Notes: generated from the sequence alone by a model not told the origin. A DNA stretch of 64,000 nt from Elusimicrobiota bacterium (GCA_016715645.1 JADJZR010000003.1:124001-188000); one strand, 5' to 3'; positions 18,981 through 28,015 are shown, counted from the stretch's first letter. Numbers and translations: made by a program.

Positions 18981-20119
18981 GAACCCGAACCGGCGGAGAA
19001 CCGGATTCCCACGTCAGCCGGGGTTAAATCCAATTCCCGCAAGGCGTTTAAGACGATCGGTTTGATAAAAAACCCCGTGCGCGCCGAAAACTCCAAAAAC
19101 TCAAAAACGGCGCGCCACCGTTTGAACGACGCTTTGCCTTCGCGAATCATGCGGCAAAATTCTTTTTCATACCCACTGTATCCCAGGCGGTGAACGTCCA
19201 CCACACCGAAAAGCGGAATCAATTGGTGGTTGGTGAGGAGAGGACTGTTTTCCCGGGGAGACAGGAGCCCCCAGTCGGCCACCTGTTGAAGGATCTCATT
19301 TTCTACTTTGTTCCAAGCATAAAGGGGAAACACAAGCCGCGCCACACGGTCCGCAGGCCAACGGGACCCCCGCCACCACAACCCCCGCTCCGCCTCGGAG
19401 TAGATGTCGGCCAACGCCATTTCGGCCACGTGGGTGCGATCGGCGCGTTCTTTTTCCGGTGGCGATTCAAACGCTGTTAACCCCAACCCATCCTGAACTT
19501 GGTAGAAGGAATATCCGCACAGGAGGAGGGGGATCCCCTTTTCGGCCGCCACGAGCCGAGCGGAATCGATTATAAATTCACCGTCGCTAAAATCCACCGT
19601 GTTGTAACAGTCCCTGTCGCCCAGGTGGGTCAATCCATAGCGGTAAAGTTTTTTGAGAAAAGACCGCGCGGGCCGAAAAGTGATGTGGTCCAAATCCAGT
19701 TTGGCCACAAGACGCAAAACGTTGGCGCGGGCCACAGGGCTCATGAACGTGTTGTCAATGGTTAAAGCCAACAACCGAAGTCCCGGATGTTCGGTTTGTA
19801 TGCGGCGGGCCATGTAAACGCTGTCCTTGCCGCCGCTAAAAAGAAGAAGCGCGTCATACCGGCCTTTCCCGCGCCCCTCGTGAGCGGCCAACAGGGCCGA
19901 CAGCGCGCGGGATTGGTCTTGTCCGGGAGGGGGCGGCTGAAACGCCACGCAGAACCGACAGAGACCCTGCTCGTCCAACGGCGACGCCCGTTGCGACAGG
20001 GCACACCGGCGGCATCGCCGCGCCAATTTATTTTTCACCCCCCATCGATGAACCGGCCACACCCATCGCGTATAAAACTCAAAAAGGCGCGCCGTGAGAA
20101 CGCTCGTCAGGCGGCTCAT
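18977..20119 (-). CDS. PP-loop ATP pyrophosphatase, N-acetyl-sugar amidotransferase (WbpG)-like
   Basis: This 380-residue protein has an N-terminal zinc-ribbon-like CxxC pair (Cys36/39, Cys54/57, with the family-like LDEQGLCRFC) and the PP-loop SGGKDS at 95-100, followed by LLALTIDNTF. This order matches the WbpG/PseA amidotransferase group and related adenine nucleotide alpha hydrolases, which adenylate a carbonyl for attack by ammonia or a thiol. It overlaps both neighbours by 4 bp. With a flavoprotein oxidase and a reductase it may help build a modified small molecule or surface sugar (inference). Confidence 0.75.
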   Translation of the reverse strand: MSRLTSVLTARLFEFYTRWVWPVHRWGVKNKLARRCRRCALSQRASPLDEQGLCRFCVAFQPPPPGQDQSRALSALLAAHEGRGKGRYDALLLFSGGKDSVYMARRIQTEHPGLRLLALTIDNTFMSPVARANVLRLVAKLDLDHITFRPARSFLKKLYRYGLTHLGDRDCYNTVDFSDGEFIIDSARLVAAEKGIPLLLCGYSFYQVQDGLGLTAFESPPEKERADRTHVAEMALADIYSEAERGLWWRGSRWPADRVARLVFPLYAWNKVENEILQQVADWGLLSPRENSPLLTNHQLIPLFGVVDVHRLGYSGYEKEFCRMIREGKASFKRWRAVFEFLEFSARTGFFIKPIVLNALRELDLTPADVGIRFSAGSGS

Positions 20120-21777
20120 TTTGTTGGATCGATTCCGTACTTCCCGGGGGCAATAATGTTGCCGGGATCCAACACGCCCTTGATCCGGCAGGCCAGCTCT
20201 TTAAATTCCGGCGAATTGGAAAAAATGCGGCCCATAAATGCCGTGCTGGTGCGATATTGCTGATACCCCATCGTTTGCGTCGACTCGGCAATCTCGTTAT
20301 ACAGCGCGAGCACCCGAGCGGTTTCGTCCGTATCGGTTTTATCGTAAAAAAGAGACGTCAAGACGATAATCGACCGTGCCGTTGCCAGCATGAGCGCAAA
20401 ATTAATGTCGAGATTTTTTTTCCGGGCCAACGCCCGGCAATGTTCCACCACACGTCCCACCTCCCCCCCCTCCAACGACACCACGATCCCGGCCCAAATC
20501 CCCCCACAATGGTCTCGAGCCGGATCGATGTCGTTGTCCGCCGGTTTCGCCCCAAGCTTTTTCATATAGGCGTGTTTGACAAAATAATCGCTGGGGTTGC
20601 CCTTTTCGATGGAGTGCATGTGGGGAAGCGCTTCCAGGCAAGGGAACGGCTTTCGCAAAATGGCCCGACTCACCCAATCCACCCACGGCCGATGTTTTGG
20701 ATGAACGCGAAATCGTTTCAAAATTGCAAGCACTGTTTTCAACGCCCCCACACGGCGATCGCCCAGAAACCAGAGGTTCCCCAGGGGCCCCAACTTTTTT
20801 TTAATCAGGTCCCGCGCGGCCCGCACCTGGGCTTTGGTGCCGTAGAGACCCGCGCCGAAGGTCCAGGGCGCGATGTTATACTTTTTTCTCAGTCGGGCAC
20901 GGTGATCGTCGGTCAAACAGGGGGCGCCGTCCAGCAATCGGCGAGGATCGTCTTCGATCAACCCAAAAGTGGTCACGTCGTTAATCAAATGGACCTTGCT
21001 TCTCAGCGCCCCGGCGAACGCCAACTCCCGAAGCGTATCAATGAGCCGAGGAAAAGACTCTTCCCGTCCCAGCTCAAACAGACACGATTCAAAACAGTCC
21101 GGTTCGGGCATCAGCCACAGTCCCATTTTCGTCACGATGCCGTAGTTCGACTGGCTAAAAAGCCCTTCCAAATAGGGACCCACGCCCCATTTGAACGTGT
21201 TCCAGGTTTTGTAACCGTCGATGGGGCCCCCTCCCGTGCGAACAAGCCGACCGTCCGGAAGGAGCACCTCCAAACCGCAGATGTTCTCAAAATGGTCCCC
21301 GTAAGGCGTTTCGCCGATGCCGCGCTCAAGGGCGTTCCCCATAACACTCCCGTCGGCCGGCCCGTCCGTGCAATCCAACCAAAGGCGAAGGCCGCGCTCC
21401 TTGATGTGAGCGTGAAGTTGTCGATAGGTGACGCCGGGTTCGATCACCGCATAGGCCAGGGTTTCGTTTATTTCGAGAATTTGGTTCATCCGTTCCAAGA
21501 CGAGCACCACAGCGCCCTCCCGTGCCGGCGTGGCGGACCCATAGCCCCAATTTTTGCCTTTCCCACAGGGCCATAACGGAACCCCATGGGCCGAAGCAAT
21601 CTCCAAAATCTTTTTGAGTTGTTCGGTATTGGAAGGATAAACAAACGCCGACGCCCGTTGAACCGAAGGGATCAAACACCGCGCCCGCCGCTCGACCTCA
21701 GCGGAGTCCACCACCACATGGTCATCGCCCACGACCTTCCGAAAAAGGGATAACGTGTCCGCCCAAGTCTGTGCCAT
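20116..21777 (-). CDS. FAD-linked oxidase, vanillyl-alcohol oxidase/4-cresol dehydrogenase-like
   Basis: This 553-residue protein has a PCMH-type FAD-binding domain (AFVYPSNTEQLKKILEIASAHGVPLWPCGKGKNWGYG, then GSVMGNALERGIG and GPYLEGLFSQSNYGIVTKMG) and a long C-terminal substrate domain. The closest families I recognise are the VAO-type phenol oxidases and the p-cresol methylhydroxylase flavoprotein. No cytochrome subunit is encoded nearby. It heads the operon at 17856-21777. The substrate cannot be called from sequence. Confidence 0.8.
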   Translation of the reverse strand: MAQTWADTLSLFRKVVGDDHVVVDSAEVERRARCLIPSVQRASAFVYPSNTEQLKKILEIASAHGVPLWPCGKGKNWGYGSATPAREGAVVLVLERMNQILEINETLAYAVIEPGVTYRQLHAHIKERGLRLWLDCTDGPADGSVMGNALERGIGETPYGDHFENICGLEVLLPDGRLVRTGGGPIDGYKTWNTFKWGVGPYLEGLFSQSNYGIVTKMGLWLMPEPDCFESCLFELGREESFPRLIDTLRELAFAGALRSKVHLINDVTTFGLIEDDPRRLLDGAPCLTDDHRARLRKKYNIAPWTFGAGLYGTKAQVRAARDLIKKKLGPLGNLWFLGDRRVGALKTVLAILKRFRVHPKHRPWVDWVSRAILRKPFPCLEALPHMHSIEKGNPSDYFVKHAYMKKLGAKPADNDIDPARDHCGGIWAGIVVSLEGGEVGRVVEHCRALARKKNLDINFALMLATARSIIVLTSLFYDKTDTDETARVLALYNEIAESTQTMGYQQYRTSTAFMGRIFSNSPEFKELACRIKGVLDPGNIIAPGKYGIDPTK

Positions 21778-21901
21778 GCGCCAGCTCCTTTAACCCCCTA
21801 CGGCATCGAATCGAAACCTCGCATGAGTATAGCCCCCCATCCACAAGATTTCAAGGAGAGGGGACGATAAGGGGGATGGGGGAAGGGGACGTTGTAGAGA
21901 A

Positions 21902-22112
21902 GGGGACGTTGTATATATCGTCTCGGACGGTTAAATTTGGCGTCATCTCTCCTCATGATGCTCATATCCCACAACTTTTACTGGACACCGGTATTCTCCT
22001 GGGAAGGCGAAATGGGCTACTCGGAAAGTGGGAAAAAATGGCCATAAGAGTTTCCGTCGATCACGCTGGTGTTCAGAAAAGACTTGTGGGATACGATAGA
22101 CACAACGTCCCC
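21902..22112. repeat. MITE-like element, family R2, copy 1
   Basis: This 211-bp element has terminal inverted repeats of about 20 bp with one internal mismatch (GGGGACGTTGTATATATCGT against GGGGACGTTGTGTATATCGT). Its interior is imperfectly palindromic (ATCCCACAA...CTGGACACC against GGTGTTCAG...TTGTGGGAT). A near-identical copy lies at 35176-35382. It has no coding capacity. A second GGGGACGTTGTA lies 16 bp upstream. The rest of 21778-22210 holds no gene I can support. Confidence 0.75.
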
Positions 22113-22210
22113 CTCTCTTTGAACGAACCCCGTGGCCCGCGTTCCTCCCTGAATCTGTCTTAAACAAGGGAGGACGACCAATATTACCTGATGCGATTTG
22201 GGTGGAAAAT

Positions 22211-23461
22211 TTATTTCTCGGCGACCACAAGCATTTCGAAATCTTCCGTGCTCAGCCTGTCATTTCGGGAATAAGCTCCAAGTTTTGCGCCGAAGATCTC
22301 GATCGTCTTGAACCCAAGCGTCTTTAAAAGCCAGGTGATCTCGGAGGGAACATAGTAGCGCTCGTTGCATTTGAGTTCTCGCTTGTTCCCCGCATCGTCC
22401 GCAATCACGGTGAGGTTGTGGTCTCGAAATGTCATCAAATCAAAGGTGTTGCTTCTGTAGGTGGCGTTTCCTTCTCCACCGGCTTCGGCACAGAATTTCT
22501 CAACCGAATGGTACAGCGGGAAAAGACCGTTCAAGGTGGTGAATATCAATTTTCCATGGGGTTTCAGGGCTTTGGCGGCATTCTTGAGAATTTCAAAATT
22601 CATCTCATCCGTTTCCATCAACGGGAACCCACCTTCACAGAGCATGATCGCCAGATCAAATTCGCCGCTGAACGGGAGGGTTCTGGCGTCCTGTTTTTGG
22701 AAGGTGACGGCCACTCCTTGTTCCTTGGCTTTTTCCCGCGCCCGGTCCAGCTGGGACTCGGACATATCCACACCCGTGATGTGATACCCTCTTTTTGTCA
22801 ATTCAATGGAATGCCGGCCGGTGCCGCACCCGATGTCGATGATCTTTATCGATTTATTCCGTTGTATTTCCCGCTCGATAAAATCGCATTCGCCCAGAGT
22901 CCCTTGGACAAAACATTCCTTGTCGTATTGATGGGCGTAATTTTCAAATAAGAGCTCGTACCACGGCCTCTCTCCTCCCGCTAGTGTGGCGGCGAGGCGG
23001 TCCAGATTTTGTTCGTTGGCGTCTTTGGCGACTCGAGCGATTTGGCCGCGAAGGGCCGCTGTCTCAAAAATTTGCCGCCAGACAAGACGCACGCCACCGT
23101 TCTCAACTTGCAGGGAAATATCCAATTGAAAACGCGGGGCGGACACATGGTCGATAACAATCGCGGTTGGGGCCACAATTTTACGGAACAATGAAATGTT
23201 GGGGTAATCCACGCCGTTGGGGCCGTGCATGACAAACTCCCAGGGCCCCCCCTCGCGAAATTCGAACTTCGAAAACGTGTTGCGAAACCCCGCGGGCCCC
23301 CACCAACGGGCCAGCTGAGCCGGGTTGCGGAAGCCGTCAAAAACACGTTCCGGGGTAACAGGGAACCACCGTTCAGTACGGAGCTCTCTACCGGCAACGG
23401 ATTCCACGGGGTTGCCCTTATCATTCGTCACGACACGCCCTCGGCGTCGCGCAGACGTCAA
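22211..23461 (-). CDS. SRPBCC (AHSA1)-class I SAM methyltransferase fusion
   Basis: About 406-416 residues. The N-terminal half is an AHSA1/SRPBCC ligand-binding domain (WFPVTPERVFDGFRNPAQ, WWGPAGFRNTFSKFEFREGG, about 25-160). The C-terminal half is a SAM methyltransferase (motif I IIDIGCGTGRHSIEL, ITGVDMSESQLDRAR, LPFSGEFDLAIMLCEGG, LKPHGKLIFTTLNG). The fusion could couple binding of a hydrophobic ligand to its methylation. The frame begins with TTG at 23461; the GTG at 23431 (TNDKGNPVES) is an equally good start. A stand-alone SRPBCC gene lies just upstream. Confidence 0.82.
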   Translation of the reverse strand: MTSARRRGRVVTNDKGNPVESVAGRELRTERWFPVTPERVFDGFRNPAQLARWWGPAGFRNTFSKFEFREGGPWEFVMHGPNGVDYPNISLFRKIVAPTAIVIDHVSAPRFQLDISLQVENGGVRLVWRQIFETAALRGQIARVAKDANEQNLDRLAATLAGGERPWYELLFENYAHQYDKECFVQGTLGECDFIEREIQRNKSIKIIDIGCGTGRHSIELTKRGYHITGVDMSESQLDRAREKAKEQGVAVTFQKQDARTLPFSGEFDLAIMLCEGGFPLMETDEMNFEILKNAAKALKPHGKLIFTTLNGLFPLYHSVEKFCAEAGGEGNATYRSNTFDLMTFRDHNLTVIADDAGNKRELKCNERYYVPSEITWLLKTLGFKTIEIFGAKLGAYSRNDRLSTEDFEMLVVAEK

Positions 23462-23561
23462 TTATCGGTAAGTCATTCCTGGGTCCAACTCTAAGGGCCG
23501 ATAACAGATTGGTTACAATGGACTCTGCGGGAAAGCGACTGGATGGACCCACGCTGGAACC

Positions 23562-24008
23562 CTATTCCTTGATTTCCGGTTCGACCAGGAGCGCCAACAG
23601 GGTCAAAGATTCCTGCCAGCCCAGATAACAGGCCTCAACCGGAATAGCCGTCGGGATTCCCTCCTGAACAACGTTCAGTTCCGTTCCGCAAAAGACCTGC
23701 TTAAAGTTTATGGTGGTCTTCATTTCGCCCGGCAATTTCGGGCTGTCGAAGGCATCGGTGTGGACGATCCGCTGGCCGGGCACCAATTCCAGATAACTCC
23801 CGCCAAAAGCGTGGACACCCCCCGTGGACAGGTTTGTGAAATGCATTTTGTAGGACCCGCCAACGCGAACGTCCAGGTGAGTGACCTTGCCGGTGAAACC
23901 ATGGGGGGGCAACCATTTGGCCATGGCATCGGGATCCAGAAAAGCCTTGTAAACCCGTTCGGGGGGCGCCTTGATGACACGATGCAAGGTTACGATGCCT
24001 GTGGACAT
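23562..24008 (-). CDS. SRPBCC-family protein (AHSA1 domain)
   Basis: From the ATG at 24008 (good Shine-Dalgarno GGAGG five bases upstream) this is 148 residues and a single AHSA1-like START fold: TLHRVIKAPPERVYKAFLDPDAMAKW, GGSYKMHFTNLSTG, DAFDSPKLPGEMKTTINF and a C-terminal helix GWQESLTLLALLVEPEI. The family binds small hydrophobic ligands; the ligand here is unknown. It lies upstream of, and in the same direction as, the SRPBCC-methyltransferase fusion, about 100 bp apart, so joint expression is plausible. Confidence 0.85.
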   Translation of the reverse strand: MSTGIVTLHRVIKAPPERVYKAFLDPDAMAKWLPPHGFTGKVTHLDVRVGGSYKMHFTNLSTGGVHAFGGSYLELVPGQRIVHTDAFDSPKLPGEMKTTINFKQVFCGTELNVVQEGIPTAIPVEACYLGWQESLTLLALLVEPEIKE

Positions 24009-24194
24009 ATTATCCTCCAGAGTGAACGAACAGCGCGTCTTTTTCTTTTCGAACAAAATAGCATAATTGCAGAGGTGGGTGAGGAACGCGAATGGCCTGC
24101 GGTGTGATTGATTCTTAAAGATTTTTTGGAAATGCTGAATAAGATCTATGGTGTTAAGCGAAGCGGGTGTGGTGCGGACGTAAACTGATAAACT

Positions 24195-24232
24195 GAGAAC
24201 GTCCCCTTTACTCGGATAAAGGGGACGTTCTC
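24195..24232. repeat. Perfect hairpin carrying the GGGGACGTT motif
   Basis: GAGAACGTCCCCTTTA and its exact complement are separated by a 6-nt loop CTCGGA, giving a 16-bp stem. The right arm is the beginning of the terminal inverted repeat of the MITE-like element at 24221, so the hairpin may be an end-to-end remnant of two such elements. Confidence 0.65.
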
Positions 24233-24246
24233 AACAAATCAACTAA

Positions 24247-26711
24247 CAGAGGTCTTAGCAAACCGCCAACCCCCTGAGGTTCTCGACGGAGAGGGTTTCT
24301 AATAATTTCGTGTGGATTTCCAATCGCGTTGATTTTTATACGATACCCTTTTGAGGAGGGTGTCACGATGGAATTGGGAAACGCGGATGGGACAAACGGG
24401 TGGTTAATAGAAAAACGGATTCAAGTTATCGAGGCCGAGGGAACCAAGAGTGTATTGGTCAAGGGCCAGGCGTATATGAGCTGGCGTGTTGGCGATGACA
24501 CAGCCGAGCGCATGGCCATATCCCAACTCTACGGGTTGGGTGTGGGAACGCAAGAAGAAATAGCAAAAGCGTTCATGGTGCATGTGAACAGCGTGGCGAA
24601 ATATGTTTCTATTTTTAAGTTGGAAGGAAGCGATGGATTAAGGAGTGAGCCACGGGGGCCCAAACAAAGTTGGAAACTTGTTGCGGACGTGCGCGGAAAG
24701 ATTTTGTGGATTGTGATGAAAGAAGGGGTTCGAGAGTATGCGGCGATTCAAGAACGGCTGGAAAGGCAGTGGAATCAGAAAGTGAGTATTGAAAGCATTC
24801 GGCAAGTTCTTTTGGACAACGGTCTTGTTGAGGAAAAGATCAAAGGAGAGCCGCAGGAACAGGGCGATGTATTTTTCGGGACGGGGCCCGGGGAAGTGGG
24901 GTTGAAGTTGCACAGTGACCGCCCCAATGAAAATTCTTGTCATCGACGAGGGGAGAATCGAAACGGAAGAGAAGAGGCTCTTCCGGGTTGGGACTGTCGA
25001 AAAAACAGATCTCACTATTCGCTCGGGGAACGAAAATATTTGGATGAGTTGGAGCGAGGAGTCTGGAGTGCGTATGCGGGAGGATTGCTGTTCGCTCCTT
25101 TGATTCGGGAACACCATTTTTTTGACGTGATCAAAAGCGTCGTCACGCTTCCCACCTCAGAGGGATACAGTCTGGAACAGTTGAGCTTGACGTTTTTTTA
25201 TTTTGACGTTTTCGAGTTTCGATCGATTGAAGATTTTAAGACAGTTTACCCGGAAGAATATGGTCCACTGATCGGGCGGGAAGTGAGTCCCAGCCTCTCC
25301 ACACTGCGGCGATTTTTGCACCGGATAAGGGAACTGAAGAAAGGCGAAGATCTTGCAGACGAATTTGGGAAAGAGTATTTAAGATCGGGGCTGGTGCGTT
25401 GGGGAGTCCTCTACATCGATAGTCATTTTCTGCCCTACTATGGGATGCGCGTGATCACGAAGGGCTGGTGCGGGGTTCGAGACAAACCACTCAAGGGGAG
25501 CTACCAGTTTCTGGCGATCGACGAGACATTCAATCCGTTTGTATTTTTGTTGAGACCTTCGTCTGAGGATTTACTTAAGAAAATTCCCGAGCTCATAGAG
25601 AAGGCGCGGAAAATAGGGCGCGAGGCGGGAGTGGATGTAAGTGATTTGACGGTGGTCTTTGACCGAGAAGGCTACAGCGCGGAATTGTTCAGGACCCTCA
25701 CGGAAATGCAACCTCCCGTGAAATTCATTACCTGGGCCAAGTATATGGATCGTTGGGTAAATGAATATAAGGGATCGCAATTTGATAAGAGCGTGACGGT
25801 CCGCTATGAGATTCAAGACGAGAAGGAGATCCGGTATTTCGAGACGCAAAGGGAGATGAACAAATTCGGAAAGATACGAACCGTGGTGATCGAAAGCGAT
25901 CATCGGGAACAGCGTTCCGCTCTCTTCACGAATGACACGGGGAGTGAGGGAGGACGCGTCATTCAGCTTTTGTGCCGACGGTGGGGACATGAGACGTTAA
26001 ACAAGACGCAGAAGTGGGACCACAAGATGGATTATTTCCCAGGTTACGTGGAGGAGGAATTGGAAGATCAGCCACTCGTCGAAAACCCCGCGCTCAGGGA
26101 ACTCAAGAAAGAGAAATCAAGTCTTATGGGCAAACTCAACGAGCTCCGGGTTCGGTTCGCAAAGAAAGCGCTGGCAGAAGAGAAAGAAGAGGCCTCGTGG
26201 AAAGAGATGAAAGAACGGAACAAAGATCTTTGCGCGGACATGGTGAGCCTTGAAGCGCAAATCACCCTACTGGAACTGGAGATTGCAAAGAAATCAAGAG
26301 AGGTCCGTTTTGACGAAGCGCATGACGGCAGGCAGCTGATGGAGTTGAATTATGAGAAAAAGCGCTTCTTGGATTGCATCAAGATATTCACGTACATGAT
26401 GGAAAAAAAGATGTGTTCAATTTTGTCCCCATATTGGGACGATCCCAAAGACATCTACGTGACGCTCTCTATGATCGTCAAAAGAGGAGGCGAAATCCGG
26501 TTGGAGGGAAACAGGCTTAAGGTTCGATTAAAGGGATTTCGGGATCGGGCCGTGGACTTTGCCGCGAAACGACTGTGTGAAGAGTTGAATCAGATGGCCC
26601 CTCGCACTTTAGACAAATACCAGCTACCAATTATCTATGAGGTGGCCTAAAAGAACCCACAAGATATTTTTAGAAAATTCAGAAAAAGCTGGCGGTTTGC
26701 TAAGACCTCTG
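24247..26711 (+). mobile_element. Insertion sequence with 22-bp inverted repeats and AACTAA target duplication
   Basis: The element is bounded by a perfect 22-bp inverted repeat (24247-24268, beginning CAGAGGTCTTAGCAAACC, and 26690-26711). AACTAA directly precedes the left end (24241-24246) and follows the right end (26712-26717), consistent with a 6-bp target-site duplication. It carries one transposase gene. At about 2465 bp it is complete and looks recently inserted. Confidence 0.85.
24368..26650 (+). CDS. Transposase (large DDE-type, N-terminal HTH)
   Basis: From the ATG at 24368 (Shine-Dalgarno GAGGAGGG; the upstream start at 24329 lacks one) the product is about 760 residues. An N-terminal helix-turn-helix (MAISQLYGLGVGTQEEIAKAFMVH, WIVMKEGVREYAAIQERL) recalls IS630/Mu-type repressor folds. 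The catalytic core appears as YIDSHFLPYYGMR, VVFDREGYSAELF and an acidic residue in the C-terminal half. A coiled-coil segment (about 595-700) follows. DDE residues are inferred, not proven. It belongs to a group of large transposases I cannot place in a named IS family. Base composition is more AT-rich than neighbouring genes. Confidence 0.85.
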   Translation: MELGNADGTNGWLIEKRIQVIEAEGTKSVLVKGQAYMSWRVGDDTAERMAISQLYGLGVGTQEEIAKAFMVHVNSVAKYVSIFKLEGSDGLRSEPRGPKQSWKLVADVRGKILWIVMKEGVREYAAIQERLERQWNQKVSIESIRQVLLDNGLVEEKIKGEPQEQGDVFFGTGPGEVGLKLHSDRPNENSCHRRGENRNGREEALPGWDCRKNRSHYSLGERKYLDELERGVWSAYAGGLLFAPLIREHHFFDVIKSVVTLPTSEGYSLEQLSLTFFYFDVFEFRSIEDFKTVYPEEYGPLIGREVSPSLSTLRRFLHRIRELKKGEDLADEFGKEYLRSGLVRWGVLYIDSHFLPYYGMRVITKGWCGVRDKPLKGSYQFLAIDETFNPFVFLLRPSSEDLLKKIPELIEKARKIGREAGVDVSDLTVVFDREGYSAELFRTLTEMQPPVKFITWAKYMDRWVNEYKGSQFDKSVTVRYEIQDEKEIRYFETQREMNKFGKIRTVVIESDHREQRSALFTNDTGSEGGRVIQLLCRRWGHETLNKTQKWDHKMDYFPGYVEEELEDQPLVENPALRELKKEKSSLMGKLNELRVRFAKKALAEEKEEASWKEMKERNKDLCADMVSLEAQITLLELEIAKKSREVRFDEAHDGRQLMELNYEKKRFLDCIKIFTYMMEKKMCSILSPYWDDPKDIYVTLSMIVKRGGEIRLEGNRLKVRLKGFRDRAVDFAAKRLCEELNQMAPRTLDKYQLPIIYEVA

Positions 26712-26937
26712 AACTAACGGACTTGGATGGATTGGCGGGTGACTACCAGAGTGTCTCCGCCGCTTCCCCATTGGGGAAAATCGTTCGTCAGTGGCTCAAG
26801 ATGCCCGGCACGGCCGAAATCTTGAAAAGAATTGATCCGTCATCAAGGATTTTTTCCGTGTCAAATTCAATGAGGATGAAACGCCGGGTTGGGCGTGTTA
26901 GTTGATTTGTTGAGAACGTCCCCCAATTTGACAGGTA

Positions 26938-26966
26938 TTGACAGTTAATGTCATTAGATATAGAAT
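26938..26966 (+). promoter_or_regulatory. Promoter of the parDE operon
   Basis: TTGACA at 26938-26943, a 17-bp spacer and TAGAAT at 26961-26966. A second TTGACA starts 10 bp earlier. The expected transcription start coincides with the ATG at 26973, so the antitoxin mRNA may be leaderless. Confidence 0.65.
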
Positions 26967-26972
26967 GTTCTC

Positions 26973-27239
26973 ATGGCCATGACATCCCTTAACGTTTCAC
27001 TCCCAAAACCGATGAAAGCCTACGTGGAAACCCACGTCCAACGGGGTGGGTATAGCACGCCCAGCGAATACGTTCGTGCTTTGATCCGAGAAGAACAACG
27101 CCGTGAAGAAAAAGCGCGAATCGAATCTCTTTTGTTGGAGGGGATAGGATCCGGAGACCCCATCGAAGCAGACAAAACCTATTGGAGAAAGAAACACCGA
27201 CTTTTATCCACGCGCCATAAAAAGACAACGCATCCGTGA
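26973..27239 (+). CDS. ParD-like ribbon-helix-helix antitoxin
   Basis: This 88-residue protein has an N-terminal RHH domain (TSLNVSLPKPMKAYVETHVQRGGYSTPSEYVRALIREEQRR), the DNA-binding and dimerisation part of ParD antitoxins, and a charged C-terminal tail that would wrap the toxin. The toxin gene follows with a 4-bp GTGA overlap. It probably autorepresses the promoter directly upstream. An alternative start is the second Met at 26979. Confidence 0.9.
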   Translation: MAMTSLNVSLPKPMKAYVETHVQRGGYSTPSEYVRALIREEQRREEKARIESLLLEGIGSGDPIEADKTYWRKKHRLLSTRHKKTTHP

Positions 27240-27547
27240 GCGCCAAGGTTTTTCTCCGTCCGCGCGCGGACCAGGACATCGACGAACAAGCCCTTTATAT
27301 CGCGGCCCATTCCAGCGTGGCGATGGGCCAACGGTTCTATGATTCCATGCAAGCAACGTTTAACTTGCTGGCCACCCACCCTTCTTTAGGAACAAAAACC
27401 CACTTTCAAAATATTCATCTCAAAGACACCCGCTTCTTCCGGGTCAAATCATTCGAACAGCACATCCTCTTCTACAAACAAATCCCCCGAGGTCTCGAGG
27501 TTATTCGCGTCGTCCACGGCGCACGAGACATGGAGCATCTTTTCTAG
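27236..27547 (+). CDS. RelE/ParE-family toxin
   Basis: 103 residues starting from a GTG that overlaps the antitoxin stop. The sequence shows the ParE fold pattern: KVFLRPRADQDIDEQALYIA, the central LLATHPSLG and a C-terminal strand pair FFRVKSFEQHILFYKQIPRGLEVIRVVHGARD. ParE toxins target DNA gyrase, whereas RelE relatives cut mRNA at the ribosome. The sequence here fits the ParE side better. Confidence 0.88.
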   Translation: MSAKVFLRPRADQDIDEQALYIAAHSSVAMGQRFYDSMQATFNLLATHPSLGTKTHFQNIHLKDTRFFRVKSFEQHILFYKQIPRGLEVIRVVHGARDMEHLF

Positions 27548-27954
27548 TTCGATCCTCTCGGAACGAATAATCCATGGCTCACCGCGTCGCCCCTTCCTCG
27601 CCCAGGACCGGATCGCCTCCGGCCACGCCCGAGCTTTCTTCATCCGCGCCATTTCCTTGTATGTCCGCCAAACGCCCTGCGAATCCACCAGGGACCGAAT
27701 GTCCCCCGGCCATTTTAACGCGGCCGAACATTCCTCCGAACAACGTCGGATAGGGGCCTGAGCTGTTACGTTTAATTACGCTATAGGGACGGTGATGCTT
27801 TAATAACTTAGCTAGCGATGGTGACGTGGAATTTATTCCCCTCCAAAAACAAAATCGGAAAAACCTATTAAGTTAAAAATCCAATACCGTCCCATAAACC
27901 GGCTGACCTTTTTGAGATATACATGGAACCATTGATTGGCGGGACGGAGAAGAC
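27548..27954. other. Intergenic stretch with a possible gene remnant and an R1 repeat end
   Basis: The minus strand across roughly 27740-27560 reads as plausible protein (WPGDIRSLVDSQGVWRTY, then KEMARMKKARAW), but it has no good start and runs into the toxin gene. It may be a decayed gene I cannot identify. An R1 repeat end (GGGGCCTGAGCTGTTAC) lies at about 27749-27769. From 27770 to 27954 the sequence is AT-rich and I see nothing in it. Confidence 0.35.
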
Positions 27955-28002
27955 CAAAAAAAGAACCGTACCCCGTTGCTCCGGGGTGCGGTTCTTTTTT
28001 AG
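27955..28002 (-). terminator. Intrinsic terminator of the OmpA-family gene
   Basis: On the minus strand a stem GAACCGCACCCCGG pairs with CGGGGTACGGTTC across a loop of about 5 nt and is followed by a T tract. It lies just after the stop at 28016. A-rich and T-rich flanks on both sides would let it work in either direction. Confidence 0.8.
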
Positions 28003-28015
28003 ATTGAGTCTGGTC

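Larger units (their letters stand above)
24221..26923. mobile_element. MITE-like element (27-bp perfect TIRs) split by an IS insertion
   Basis: A 27-bp sequence at 24221-24247 (starting GGGGACGTTCTC) recurs as its exact reverse complement at 26897-26923. Removing the IS at 24247-26711 and one AACTAA target copy rejoins a non-coding element of about 232 bp. The GGGGACGTT start is shared with the R2 repeats. A short internal frame at 26723-26905 has no recognisable product. Confidence 0.7.

Noticed and set aside
20257..21576. 439-codon open frame on the plus strand
   Set aside because: Antisense to the well-supported flavoprotein gene, with biased composition and no motif.
26723..26905. Small frame between the IS and the right MITE end as a gene
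   Set aside because: Lies wholly inside the MITE-like element and has no ribosome site or recognisable motif.
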